From NCBI RefSeq assembly GCF_963678975.1, contig NC_089272.1, positions 44,521,391-44,585,390 of the forward strand: a stretch of 64,000 bases of DNA, given 5' to 3'. Of the stretch, positions 34,838 to 46,209 are shown piece after piece. Source of the stretch: Dysidea avara. Lineage: Eukaryota > Porifera > Demospongiae > Dictyoceratida > Dysideidae. Position 1 is the first letter of the stretch. The number at the start of each line of letters is the position of its first letter. The position numbers and the translations under genes were made by a program. The notes under the pieces are model-generated. The model was not told the DNA's origin, ran no database searches, and saw only the letters and a program-made list of their open reading frames with translations.

Positions 34838-36315
34838 TAGGGTCCGCAATCCGAAAAATCAACTTTTACAAATCGATCCCCCTACCATTGTGGGATGTTC
34901 ATTGTGGTATCCCATTGCTAGATCCACCATGAAACCGGAGGCACGATTGTTGTCTTCACAGAAATATCGATTTTAGTATTTCGTGAGATGCAAAAATTAT
35001 TTTTAAAATTTCGTGCTCCACACAAAGAACAGGATAGAACTTGCTGCTTAGCTAGATATTATCTAGAGTTAATGTAGTTAAAAAGTACGCACAGTAATAA
35101 GCAAATGATTGGCTGGGTTCCCGGCACAGGGTTGCTTTCTTTCAAAAAGCAGAAAGCCAAACAATAATTTTCGAATTCAAACTGCCCTACCAGCCAAGAC
35201 AAGAAAAGCCAACTCTTCCTCATGGTGACGTGATAAGGTTGGATGCATAGTCTGTCTATGCTGTTAGTCTAGAAAGGATCTGAGACTTCTCACCATCTGG
35301 GTGAAGAACGTCAAAATTTTCGTGCGTCATTTCAAGGGATTCTCTCAATGGTACCAAAGTGCTTTCCAGTACTTCTGATGCCACACTGGTCACTTAATTT
35401 TGTTTAGAATGATGATAAATGATGGATCAAAACGTTTGGTGGTAGTAGCAGTTGGTGTTTCTGTGATTTCATATGATGCAGTATACCAGCAGCTCACCAG
35501 GAGCTCCACCCAGCTCGAACCAAAAATGAAAGGTTTTGTGCTTTTTTCGGTTTGTTTTTGGGTGTTTTGCAGCATAATGGTGATGTAGGGTGATCTAGTG
35601 GAGATTTGAAGCTGCTGTGGAGCGTGAGAGGTGAAGTCAAATTTGGACGATTTTGTTGCCTCCCTTGATGCATAGCTTAGAGCGAGGCGTGGAAGCCGTG
35701 GATGAAATAATAATTGACAACCGCTGTTACCAAACGTTCAGGGACATATTTTGCCATAGTTTTAGTTTATAATTGATGATTGTTGTGGCTGCTGAAGTGC
35801 TGGAAATGGCTAGAAATTCTTTAATGCTGCAGAAAATTTTGACGCTCGTCACCCAGATGGTGAGAAGTCTCAGATCCTTTCCAAACTAACAGCATAGACA
35901 GACTATGCACCCAACCGTATCGAAACACTATGAGGAAGAGTTGGCTTCTCTTGCCCTGGGTGGTAGGGCAGTTTGAATTCGAAACTTCGCATCTCTTTGT
36001 CTGTTTTTTCAAAGAAAGCAACCCTGTGCCGGGCACCCAGCAAATCATTTACTTATTTATGTGCGTACTTTTCAACTACAACAACTCTGGATACGATTTG
36101 GCTAAGTAGCAAGTTTCATCCGGTCCTTTGTGTGGAGCACGAAATTTAAAAAATAAATTTTGCATCTTGCGAGATACTGAAAACAATATTTCTGTGAAGA
36201 CAACAATCGTGCCTCCGGTTTCATGGTGGATCAAGCATTGGGATACTACAATGAACATCCCACAATGGTAGGGGGATTGATTTGTAGAAGTTGATTTTTC
36301 GGATTGCGGACCCTA
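34838..36315. mobile_element. 1.48-kb foldback transposon, TAGGGTCCGCAATCCGAAAA ends
   Basis: The ends TAGGGTCCGCAATCCGA and TCGGATTGCGGACCCTA open arms of about 490 bases that can be followed through CGTGCCTCCGGTTTCATGG, TTTGTGTGGAGCACGAAAT, GGGTTGCTTTCTTT and CACCCAGATGGTGAGAAG. The 490-base centre is itself weakly palindromic. The flank TCTTTGT is repeated directly (34831-34837 and 36316-36322). No transposase; the open frame at 35400-35588 crosses the centre and has no resemblance to one. The same left terminus (TAGGGTCCGCAAT) begins at 61875. Confidence 0.82.
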
Positions 36316-36432
36316 TCTTTGTACAATATGGATGTTAGAATTTGTCATGAATAGTGACAGACAGCTGGGGAGTATGGCGTTGTGACAAAGTGTTTATTTT
36401 AGTAAATACCTAGCGATGGCTTTACTTACTGT

Positions 36433-36873
36433 TAGGGACCCGCCGATTATGCTGGCATAATTATGAGCATAATAGGTGCCTGAAAGCATTGAGCATAATG
36501 CTAGCATAATAGGTAGAATATTTTGTAAGGCAGTATGAATTCTTGCTTATAAAAATAGCTATCACAGAAAGATCGATATGCTCTAATAGAACAGTCAGTA
36601 ACTCTAATATAGCTGACTGTTCTATTAGAGTATATCGATCTTTTCTGTAATATGCATTTTGACAAGTAAGTTTGTGCTTCAGCCACTTATTATTAAATTT
36701 TATCAATAAACTGGAAATTATTAGCAGAGCATGAGAACTGAGGCATAAATAACTGGGCATAATTTGAGCATATTAGGTAAGTATTGAGCATAAATTTAAG
36801 CATAATAGGTAAATTTTTGAGCAATGCAGCATAGCATAATAGGAAAATTATGAGCATAATCGGCGGGTCCCTA
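36433..36873. mobile_element. hAT-like MITE, TAGGGACCCGCCGATTATGC ends
   Basis: Both ends carry TAGGGACCCGCCGATTATGC in inverted orientation. CTTACTGT is repeated exactly outside (36425-36432 and 36874-36881). Subterminal regions contain many GCATAATAGGT repeats in both arms. The centre is a hairpin built of two inverted motif copies (36571-36641). Confidence 0.9.
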
Positions 36874-37415
36874 CTTACTGTTTCAGCGGTTCACCGTCTT
36901 CATGCTATGTACTTTAATGTATACTACAATGGTGAATGATATACCTTGATTTGTGGAAAGGTACTGATTACTACGATAAAATAGCCTGCACTTGGTTGCC
37001 AGGAGATAAAAAAAGAAATAGTACATTTCATGAATATAATAAAGGAAATGTAAGTGGCTATGAATATTATACATGTACACCATAAAAATTTCCCCTAGTG
37101 TATATATAAGGATGGGAATATATGCCTTTACAGTTATGTGGGTGATTATGTGTAACATAGCTACAGTACAGTGACTAAGTTGATGCCATCCTAGCATTCC
37201 CGGTTATCGCTCAGGTGACATATTATTGTAATGTTGCTTTATATTAATTTAATAACTGAAGCAAGCTATCAACTTAGCTATGATGATATCACATCATTTT
37301 ACATATAGCTAGTTTCTGTGTGCATTAGCTGCATCATACTGTCTACATTACCTGATACATGATGCACGCAAGTCTACATTGACAATATACAATATGGCTA
37401 ATCTCAACTCTTTGG

Positions 37416-37863
37416 TAGGGATGCGGCGATTATGCCGGAATAATTTCGGGCATAATAGGTATGTGTGAGAATCAGGAATTATGCTAGCATTTTGAGGTGA
37501 TTATAAAGCTTTAACAGAAGGAAAATCTGCAGATTGCACAATTCCGTTTAAAAAGATCGAGATACTCTAATAGAGCAGTCAGAAACTCTAATAGAACAGT
37601 CACTAAAGATTATTTACTCTAATAAAGCAGTCACATTGAAATGAAATACTCTAATACAGCAACCAGCTAAAGAATTCAAGACTATTTGAAGCTTAAACAT
37701 CAATGAAAATGGTCTGATACAGCAATAAACTGGCATTATTAGCCAATTATAGTGGCATAATTTTGGGAATAATGGGCAATTCTCAAAAGCATAATAGGTG
37801 ATTTTTTGAGCACTGCTCAAAAGCATAATGCTCAATTTTTGGAGCATAATAGCCTCATGCCTA
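37416..37863. mobile_element. Sister MITE of the 36433 element
   Basis: Ends TAGGGATGCGGCGATTATGC and GCATAATAGCCTCATGCCTA are diverged inverted repeats of the same type as at 36433-36873. CTCTTTGG is repeated exactly outside (37408-37415 and 37864-37871). It contains GCATAATAGGT subterminal repeats and four direct motif copies (37555-37660) instead of the inverted pair. Confidence 0.88.
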
Positions 37864-37879
37864 CTCTTTGGTCAGTCAT

Positions 37880-38580
37880 GGATGATGTTAACACAGTATA
37901 CTGTAATGTTGTGACCTCCCCTAGTCTCTGTTGAGGCACCACAGCCAACTGTGGTATAGTTTTTCCCACAATCCTATAGTGGATGGTTGTCAAACCAATA
38001 GGCGTTAGTCTTTGTGTCACTGCCACTGGGCACTTTCTGACAAGTGTATGTAATGTGTAACAATAAATTACTGATTTTTGATTGTATATGTGTACTATCA
38101 ATAGTTCATAATAAAGAGGTCTTATAGTATGGACTCTTGGTACAAGAGGTTATTGGTAGAACTTAATTGCAGGAAAAAAACACTAATGACACTTAGATGG
38201 TTTATTAATTGCAATATTGGTTTACAGTTAAATGACTTCTATCCATGCAAGAATTATGATGTAAGAAAACAAAATGTTTGGATTACAGCACTCTCCTATG
38301 GTGGTCTATAGCTAGTATCACATTAAATTTTTTTAGTTCACAGATTTACTATACAGATTTGGAGACCTGTATGCCTTAATAACATTATGATACCAGCTAG
38401 ATGTGATCATCATTCACATGTAACTAGTAGCTAGTAATGTGCAAGGACTTTCATGAGGAATAAAGTTCTCCTAAAATTAGCTATTTGCTAAGAAACTGCA
38501 TGAGTGAGAAAGGTGGTGGCAGCTAATTGGTCATATTCATAGAGTTGATTGAAGAATTACACATAACTATATTCAAATGT
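37880..38580. other. Intergenic DNA, no gene recognised
   Basis: Nothing supportable on either strand. Confidence 0.4.
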
Positions 38581-39159
38581 TAAAGTTTTGGTAGACCTTT
38601 TGGTTAAATACATAAACTATAGCTACCTGCCCATTTCTTTGTTCTGTTGTAAATGAGTTTCTGGTCACCTCTTAGCAGCAATGTGTGAACAAAATTCTAT
38701 CATGTCAGCAAGGTAAGAGTTTAATCTCAGAGGCTCGTAAGATGGAATGCAATCCATCTATGTACATGTGTCCTGCTTAACTATGTTACCTGATCCTGCA
38801 TGGTGGTAGCTGCAGCTTTATGTGTTTAAAGTGTCAAGTGTTCAAATTTTTCACAGCAATATGTGAAACACATTGCTCTTCAAAGCAGGCAATGAAGTGT
38901 AGCTTAGTAATCTACTCTATGAATTTCCATACTGGGCATTTGCGCTTAACGTTATTTCATTAGTGGTTATATCCATTTAGTGGCTTGAAGTAACAGCTGT
39001 TAGTGTCTTTGTGTCGCTAATGCTTGGAAGGGACTTATATACTTTGCTATTCATTCATGTAAGCATGGCCTATAGACATTTTGAATCACAAAAAAACTTC
39101 TATAGCTGATAATGGTCTGTCACTATCAAATGCATGAATTTTAGTAGGCACAATCAAAG

Positions 39160-39285
39160 TTTGGTAATTGTAAGGTTTCAGCCAGGGTTGATGCTCAGTT
39201 GCTGTTGCTGCTTCCTTGAGCAAGAAAAGTTACTCACATTGCTCTGGTTTACCCAGTTGTTAAATAGGGACCTTTCTTAAATGGT
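39160..39285 (+). mobile_element. SINE-like fragment
   Basis: GGTAATTGTAAGGTTTCAGC, then TTCCTTGAGCAAGAAAAG, TTACTCACATTGCTCTGG and TTTACCCAGTTGTTAAATAG. It is the same domain order as at 21530-21665. A shorter relative follows at 40035-40110. Confidence 0.5.
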
Positions 39286-39940
39286 GACTTTTTTGGTAGC
39301 CCTACTTTTAAATGCTTTTGGTTGAATACATATTAAACTATAACATTACTTTGTTCTGTTGTAAATGAATTTCTAGTCACCTGTTAGCAACTATTGTGTG
39401 CACTATAATGCATATCTACATGTCAGGAACATGCATTAAGCATGTAGCAAAGTAAGTTTCAATCACAGAGGCTCTTATTAAGATGGAATGCAATCCATCT
39501 ATGCACATATGTCCTGCTAATGGTGGTAGCTAGCTTTTTAATATTAAAACTAACTTAAAAGTGCCAAGTGTTCACAATAATCTCCACAGTGATGTGTGAA
39601 GCATATTGAGCAAAAGCTCTTTGAAGCAGGCAGTGATGTGTAGTGCAAAAAATTCTATGAATTTGCATACTGGGAATCCACCACAGCACATTATTTCATT
39701 AGTGTTAATGGTTATATTCATTTTAATGGCTTGAAGGAACAGCTGTTAGTCTGTGTACCAATAGTTTGAAAGGACTTATACTTTGCTATTGCTTTTGACT
39801 CATGCATGCATGCAAGCACAGACATTATAAATCACAAAAAAATTCTGTAGCTGCTAACAGTCTGTCACTATCAAATCCATCACCTTTGGTAGGCACAATC
39901 AGTGCTTTGATACATGGAAAAATTTAATGTTGTGTAGTAG

Positions 39941-39942
<2 letters not shown>

Positions 39943-40015
<73 letters not shown>

Positions 40016-40016
40016 G
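39943..40016 (+). repeat. (TG)n-(GA)n microsatellite
   Basis: About 26 TG repeats run directly into about 11 GA repeats, with the same polarity as at 21337-21525. Confidence 0.95.
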
Positions 40017-41029
40017 TAATGAGGCAGTTAAGATAAGTGGTCTGAGTTTGGTAATTGAAAGGTTTCAGCCATTTTTGATGCCCAGTAACAGGTGTTAAGT
40101 GGCAACCTAGTGACAACTGGGGAGGCAGACCATCCATAGCTCTGATATAACATATGTAGTGGGTGAAGGTACAGGTATACTTAATTGGGCTGCCATGTCC
40201 ACATATTCACATGAGATACTGTATGGTACACCTTTCTGTGAGTTACGTATAATACTAGTCCTGCCCTCGAAGGATTATGCTTACGATGACTCTTAGCACC
40301 AGCCTACATGAGTAGCTAGCACACAGATGCAGTCAGGTAGGCAAGTGCAAGTGGTAGCTGAAGGTATTGTCTTTTGTGTGTGTGTTTGTATGTGTATGTG
40401 TGTGTGTGTTTGTGTGTTGAGCTTTGCTCTGTTAGTGTAGGCTAAGGCTGACTAAGAAGTTGACAGGAATGCATTCAAGTACATGAATATGTTTACTAAT
40501 CAACGTGGACAATCTAATTAGCCACAGTGCATCCACCGCACTAGCTATATGGCTGCGCATGGATGAGGTCACTGCTCTATCATGCTCGTATACCAACAGC
40601 ATTCATGCATGCACAGATTGCACACAATCACCTTCGCTGCATGCCTGTTTCTTACGATTGTTCTAGTCGCAGTTAATAACGAGGCTCTAGCAATGATGCA
40701 GCTTGTTGTCATCCAGAACTAGAACAGTGCTTGTGCTCCATGGTAGACTTACCTGCAGGTATAGCTATAAAGACTGTCACAGCTTTTATGATCGTTCATA
40801 GATATCGCCTCTTCCATCCTTTTCCGCCAGTTCTAGCGACGCCACAATTGTATAGTAGCTAGCTACAGTGCTACACGCATTTGGCACCTACAAAATCGCG
40901 TGTTGCTTGCTGGCAAAAGGAGTAGAGGATAACACCCCCTGGGTCGAGTGACAACTGGGTGCATTCCACAAGCACTCATCATCTCTAGTACAACTACCTC
41001 ACAGTGAATTGGTTAAGTCTACTTTATAG

Positions 41030-41115
41030 ATGACTGCAAGTGCAAGCTACCCTGACATAGGGAACTTTGCAGAAAGACATAATATAGGAAGAGCTGCATT
41101 TGTAGCAATCGTGAG
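41030..41115 (+). CDS. Candidate first coding exon
   Basis: ATG at 41030 starts MTASASYPDIGNFAERHNIG and continues RAAFVAIV to a good donor, AG|GTAAGAAG. The preceding 400 bases (40620-41020) are less AT-rich, as at a promoter or 5' UTR. Downstream, coding-like pieces in shifting frames (VVTDAFKTWTADDVLW near 41222-41272; DLVKAMNDTVQGIVYI near 41372) cannot be joined by clear splice sites. It may be a decayed gene. I do not recognise the family. Confidence 0.3.
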
Positions 41116-41989
41116 GTAAGAAGATGTGGCTAATTCATTATTAATTTGTTATCAATCATTGCATGGCAGTGGGATCCACCATCAACATCACCTAGCTACG
41201 TAAAACTGTCAAAGGAAGTTACAAAGTAGTTACTGATGCTTTCAAAACTTGGACTGCTGATGATGTCTTGTGGTAGTACTGTAGATGAAATCACATAGTA
41301 AGTTCTGCTATAGTTCTTGGAAATGAGTATTTTGTGGTCTATTGAAGTTAGGCAGTGGAGAAACCTGTGATCATGGCTGGATCTTGTGAAAGCTATGAAT
41401 GACACTGTACAAGGAATAGTATACATTATAATTCAAGGTTTGTCACAGAAAAAAATTGCCATAGCAATATTTTTATTGTAACAACATTTTTACAGATGCT
41501 ACCTATAAGAACTATATATAATTAGTGATGAAACAGATTATGAGAAGAAAGCTGCACTTGACGGACAGAAGTAAAAGAGCAAATCTACATTAATTTTAGT
41601 GATGTAACATCCCTCAGAAAAAAAGAATCCTGAAGGTGTCAAGAACTTCAATTTGTGAACTGAAAATTATAGTTGCTGTACAAATGATGTGCTTTTTAAC
41701 TTATTAATGAAATACGTATTGTGAGTAGTAAATACAACACAGGAGTGAGACATTGCTAGCTATATTACTAGCGCAGTATCAAGCAGATGCACAATATAGA
41801 AAATGTTGATTTCAACTACAGGATTTTTTACATCCTGTATGCATTTCACAGTGTTAAAATGTACATTTCTTCACTGCCTCATTTCCAGCACCATTCTAGA
41901 TGCAGTAAATCTTTCTCTATCCTCTGTATGAAACTTTACTGAAATCTACTAATGTTCTAAGTATGAAATGTGGCTGAAATGACAAATTT

Positions 41990-42250
41990 CATGGCCATTT
42001 TATACTCATTACCTACAAGCGGACATGGAAGTTTTCGCCCAGTGAAAGTCTATGTCATAATGGTAAAAGTCTATGTCATAATGGTAATGCTGCATGATAA
42101 CTATACTGTGTGTGTCACATGCAATAGAAACATCACACAAACAAGGCAGTAATTATAAGCAACATCACCATTCAATCTGTAGCCCACCACACCATAATAG
42201 TCTACCTATATAATGTAAATATATGGCATAATTATGGCACTAATCACTCT
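41990..42250 (+). mobile_element. Element B, copy 3 (forward, truncated)
   Basis: Only two to three units of the minisatellite remain (AGTCTATGTCATAATGGTAA), followed by the module ending CCACCACACCATAATAGTCTAC, GGCATAATTATGGCACTAAT and CACTCTTCATA. It is the reverse complement of 18541-18800 and is joined to the half foldback at 42253. Confidence 0.7.
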
Positions 42251-42252
42251 TC

Positions 42253-45200
42253 ATATTTTCACCATAGCCTTTTCAAGGGCCGCACTCCTTTTTTTACAGC
42301 TTGGCTGTTTTTGATTACTTCTTTTTGTATTTGTATACCCCAAAGCTGGCCTATGACCAGCGTTGGGGCTTTTTAACCTATATTTTTTTCTTTACCACAG
42401 GAAAAAAAAAAGATGAAGCAGATTATATATATACTTTAACTCATTCTGATTTTATCAGTAAATGTACAAATTATAATATAATGCATATATTTATTACATG
42501 TCAATTAATCCCCACAGGATAATTTGCAGCTGATCTCTCTACTGGGTGACTTGAAATGTAGCTGAACTCTCTACAGGGTGATTTGCTTGTACGTAGATGA
42601 ACTCTTTACAGGATTCTCTCTACAGGGTGACTTGACTCTAGCTGAACTCTCTGCAGGGTTATCTGTTTGTAGTTGAATTCTCTACAGGGTGATTTGTTTG
42701 CAGCTGAACTCTCTACAAGGTAACTTCTTCTAGCTGATCTGTCTACAGGGTGACTTGTTTCTAGCTGGTCTCTCTACAGGGTGATTTGTTTGTAGCTGAA
42801 TTCTCTACAGGGTGATTTGTTTGCAGCTGAACTCTCTACATGGTGGTTGCTTTGTAGCTGAACTCTCTAAATGGTGACTTCTTCTAGCTGAACTCTCTAC
42901 AGGGTGATCTTTTCATAGCTGAACTCTCTACAGGATGATTTGATTACAGCTGAATTCTCTACATGATGATTTGTTTGTAGCTGAACTCTCTACAGGGTGA
43001 TTTGTTTGTAGCTGAACTCCCTACAAGGTAACTTCTTCTAGCTGATCATTCTACAGGGCGATTTGTTTGTAGCTGAGTTCTCTACAGGGTGTTTGTTTGT
43101 AGCTGAACTCTCTACATGGTAGTTTCTTTGTAGCTGAACTGTCTACAATGTGACTTCTTCTAGCTGAACTCTCTACAGGGTGACTTGTTTCTAGCTGAAC
43201 TCTCTACAGGTGATTTGTTTGCAGCTGAACTCTCTACATGATGATTTCTTTGTAGCTGAACTCTCTACAGAGTGATTTGTTTGTAGCTGAACTCCCTACA
43301 AGGTAACTTCTTCTAGCTGATCTTTCTACAGGGCGATTTGTTTGTAACTGAGTTCTCTACAGGGTGTTTGTTTGCAGCTGAACTCTCTACATGGTAGTTT
43401 CTTTGTAGCTGAACTCTCTACAATGTAACTTCTTCTAGCTGAACTCTCTACAGGGTGACTTGTTTCTAGCTGAACTCTCTACAAGTGATTTGTTTGCAGC
43501 TGAACTCTCTACATGGTGGTTTCTTTGTAGATGAACTCTCTACAAGGTAACTTCTTCTAGCTGATCTTTCTACAGGGTGATTTGTTTGTAGTCGAATTCT
43601 CTACAGGGTGATTTATTTGCAGCTGAACTCTCTACAAGGTGACTTCTTCTACCTGAACTCTCTACAGAGTGATTGATTTTTTTGCAGCTGAACTCTCTAC
43701 ATGGTGGTTTCTTTGTAACTGAACTCTCTACAGGGTGATTTGTTTGTAGCTGAACTCACTACAGGGTGATCTGTTCGTAGCTGAACTCCCTACAAGGTAA
43801 CTTATTCTAGCTGATCTTTCTACAGGGCGATTTGTTTGTAGCTGAGTTCTCAACAGGGTGATTTGTTTACAGCTGAACTCTCTACATGGTAGTTTCTTTG
43901 TAGCTGAACTCTCTACAATGTGACTTCTTCTAGCTGAACTCTCTACAGGGTGACTTGTTTCTAGCTGATCTCTCTACAGGGTGACTTGTTTCTAGCTGAA
44001 CTCTCTACAAGTGATTTGTTTGCAGCTGAACTCTCTACATGGTGGTTTCTTTATAGCTGAACTCTCTAAAAGGTGACTCCTTCTAGCTGATCTCTCTACA
44101 GGGTGATTTGTTTGTAGCTGAACTCTCTACAGGTGATTTGTTTGTAGCTGAACTCTCTACAAGGTGATACTTCTAGCTGATCTCTCTACAGGATGACTTG
44201 TTTCTAACAGAACTCTCAACAGGGTGATCTGTTCATAGCTGAACTTTCTACTGGGTGATTTGTTTGCAGCTGAACTCTCTACATGGTGGTTTCTTTGTAG
44301 CTGAACTCTCTACAAGGTAACTTCTTCTAGCTGATCATTTTACAGGGCATGTTTGTTTGTAGCTGAGTTCTCTACACGGTGATTTGTTTGCAGCTGAACT
44401 CTATACATGGTAGTTTCTTTGCAGCTGAACTCTCTACAATGTGACTTCTTCTAACTGATCATGAACTCTCTACAGGGTGACTTGTTTCTAGCTGATCTCT
44501 CTACAGGGTGACTTGTTTCTAGCTGAACTCTCTACAGGTGATTTGTTTGCAGCTGAACTCTCTACATGGTGGTTTCTTTGTAAATGAACTTTCTACAGGG
44601 TGATTTGTTTGCAGCTGAACTCTCTACATGGTGGTTTCTTTGTAGCTGCAAGGTAACTTCTTCTAGCTGATCTTTTTACAGGGCATATTTGTTTGTAGCT
44701 GAGTTCTCTACACAGTGATTTGTTTGCAGCTGAACTCTCTACATGGTAGTTTCTTTGTAGCTGAACTCTCTACAATGTGACTTCTTCTAGCTGAACTCTC
44801 TACAGGGTGACTTGTTTCTAGCTAAACTCTCTACAGGTGATTTGTTTGCAGCTGAACTCTCTACATGGTGGTTTCTTTGTAGCTGAACTCTCTACAGGGT
44901 GATTTGTTTGTAGCTGAACTCTCTACAGGGTGATCTGTTCGTAGCTGAACTCTCTACAGGGTGATTTTTTTTGCAGCTGAACTCTCTACATGATGGTTTC
45001 TTGTAGCTGAACTCTCTACAAGGTGACTTCTTCTAGCTGATACAGGGTGACTTGTTTCTAGATGAACTCTCTACAGGGTGACTTGCATGTAGCTGAATTG
45101 TCTATCAGATTAACTGTTTGTAGCTGAATTCCGTACAGAATATCTTGCAATGTAATATAATTTTACAATGGAGTAAGTTATAAACATGGCTGAATGCTCT

Positions 45201-46010
45201 ATTAGGGTGACTGTTCTATTAGAGTATCTCGATCTCGCATTTGCTACACGTAGTTGCCTTTCGAATCATAACTCAGTGGTTTGTAATCCGATTCTTCTGT
45301 GCTACTGCAAGGACTTTCTATGATGATTATTCCAGCTACAAACTGATTTTCAGCTCATTGCTCTAAGCGGTTTGCCTGGTAGACGTGAAAACTAATAGTT
45401 TTTTATTCATAAAAATCGATCGCGTAATTTTGACACAGGTTGGGTTTTGTGTCATATCTCCATGGTCTTTATCTCAATTCCTTTCAAACCACAAAAGGCA
45501 CTCCTACGATGGTTACTCCATCTACATATCAATTTTAAACTCATTCCTCCAAGGGGTTTACCCTGTAGGCGTGACAGACCTTCGACCTTATTTTACGCAC
45601 ATAATTGGTCATAACTCCGTGAATGTTCATCGGATTCCTACCAAAGTTGGTACTGAGATCCGCCTTAATGAGCCCTTCAAGTGTGCCAAATTTCAGCCCT
45701 ATCCGAGTACGCATTCGTGTTTTATGGCAGATTTTGCGAAGTGTGCGAAATGAAGATGAAGAAGAAGAAGAAAAAAACGAAGAAATTAAAACGAAATTTT
45801 GTTCGCTCGTATCTCGGAAATGACTGGATCGATTTTCTTCGAATTTGGTATGTAGACTCCCATAACTGGCCGGCACGTCTGTATCACATTTGGTTCCAAT
45901 CGGATAAGGGATCACAGAGCTACATAGGTGTGAAAATTGCGTTTTCTTTCTTCCTGTTAATATACTCACGGTGTGGCGCGCCGGATTCTTGGGCCGCACG
46001 ACTGTCTTGA
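42253..46010 (-). mobile_element. Element A, copy 3 (reverse)
   Basis: Read on the minus strand: left end TCAAGACAGTCGTGCGGCCC (from 46010), the 165-bp subrepeat module (to about 45240), a motif doublet (45193-45238), array 3, an AT spacer, and half of the foldback, whose second arm is lost by a deletion between GGTGAAAA and the element B junction. The left end lies only 200 bases upstream of the dioxygenase start codon. An open frame of 152 residues in the module (minus strand, 45999-45541) is not shared by copies 1 and 2, so it is unlikely to be a gene. Confidence 0.75.
42515..45140 (-). repeat. Minisatellite array 3 of element A (~31-bp unit, inverted)
   Basis: Units appear as AGCTGAACTCTCTACAGGGTGATTTGTTTGT on the plus strand (shown here as AGCTGAACTCTCTAC plus spacer text). 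About 80 units with the same variant classes as arrays 1 and 2 (CTTCTTCTAGCTGAT, TGGTGGTTTCTTTGTAGCTG) and block-wise recurrence, for example 42960-43160 against 43240-43430. Confidence 0.9.
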
Positions 46011-46209
46011 TCTAATTCTCAGCACGTACGTTTTTTGAGTGATCGCTGACCCTTGGATCAATTGTATCGGCGACCTTAGCGGTGCGAGACTGCGAGTACG
46101 TTGTAGCATTCAAGCGTTCGGACTTTCCCGGCATAGCCTATATACGTAGCTACCAGAGTTGAGTGCCGCGGGTCAGGTGCGAACGGAGTAGTGATTCAAA
46201 CAGAAGGCG
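46011..46209 (+). promoter_or_regulatory. Probable promoter / 5' UTR of the dioxygenase gene
   Basis: This is a 200-base stretch richer in CG than its surroundings, wedged between the end of element A copy 3 and the start codon. No TATA box was recognised. Its shortness means that the element may contribute upstream regulatory sequence. Assignment is by position only. Confidence 0.3.

Larger units (their letters stand above)
38583..40140 (+). repeat. Diverged tandem duplication of about 0.7 kb
   Basis: Two direct copies (about 38583-39285 and 39286-40140) share, in order: TTTGGTTAAATAC / TTTGGTTGAATAC, TTTGTTCTGTTGTAAATGA, AGATGGAATGCAATCCATCT, GTGCCAAGTGTTC / GTGTCAAGTGTTC, GAAGCAGGCA / AAAGCAGGCA, ATTTCATTAGTG and CTGTCACTATCAAAT. 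Each ends in text like GTTTGGTAATTG(T/A)AAGGTTTCAGCCA. The second copy has gained the TG/GA microsatellite. Confidence 0.75.

Noticed and set aside
35400..35588. 62-residue protein at the centre of the foldback element
   Set aside because: No similarity to a transposase and no conservation evidence; it lies in a weakly palindromic region.
45541..46010. 152-residue frame (minus) and overlapping plus-strand frames in element A copy 3
   Set aside because: The frame is not kept in copies 1 and 2, which carry indels; it lies within a repeat module.
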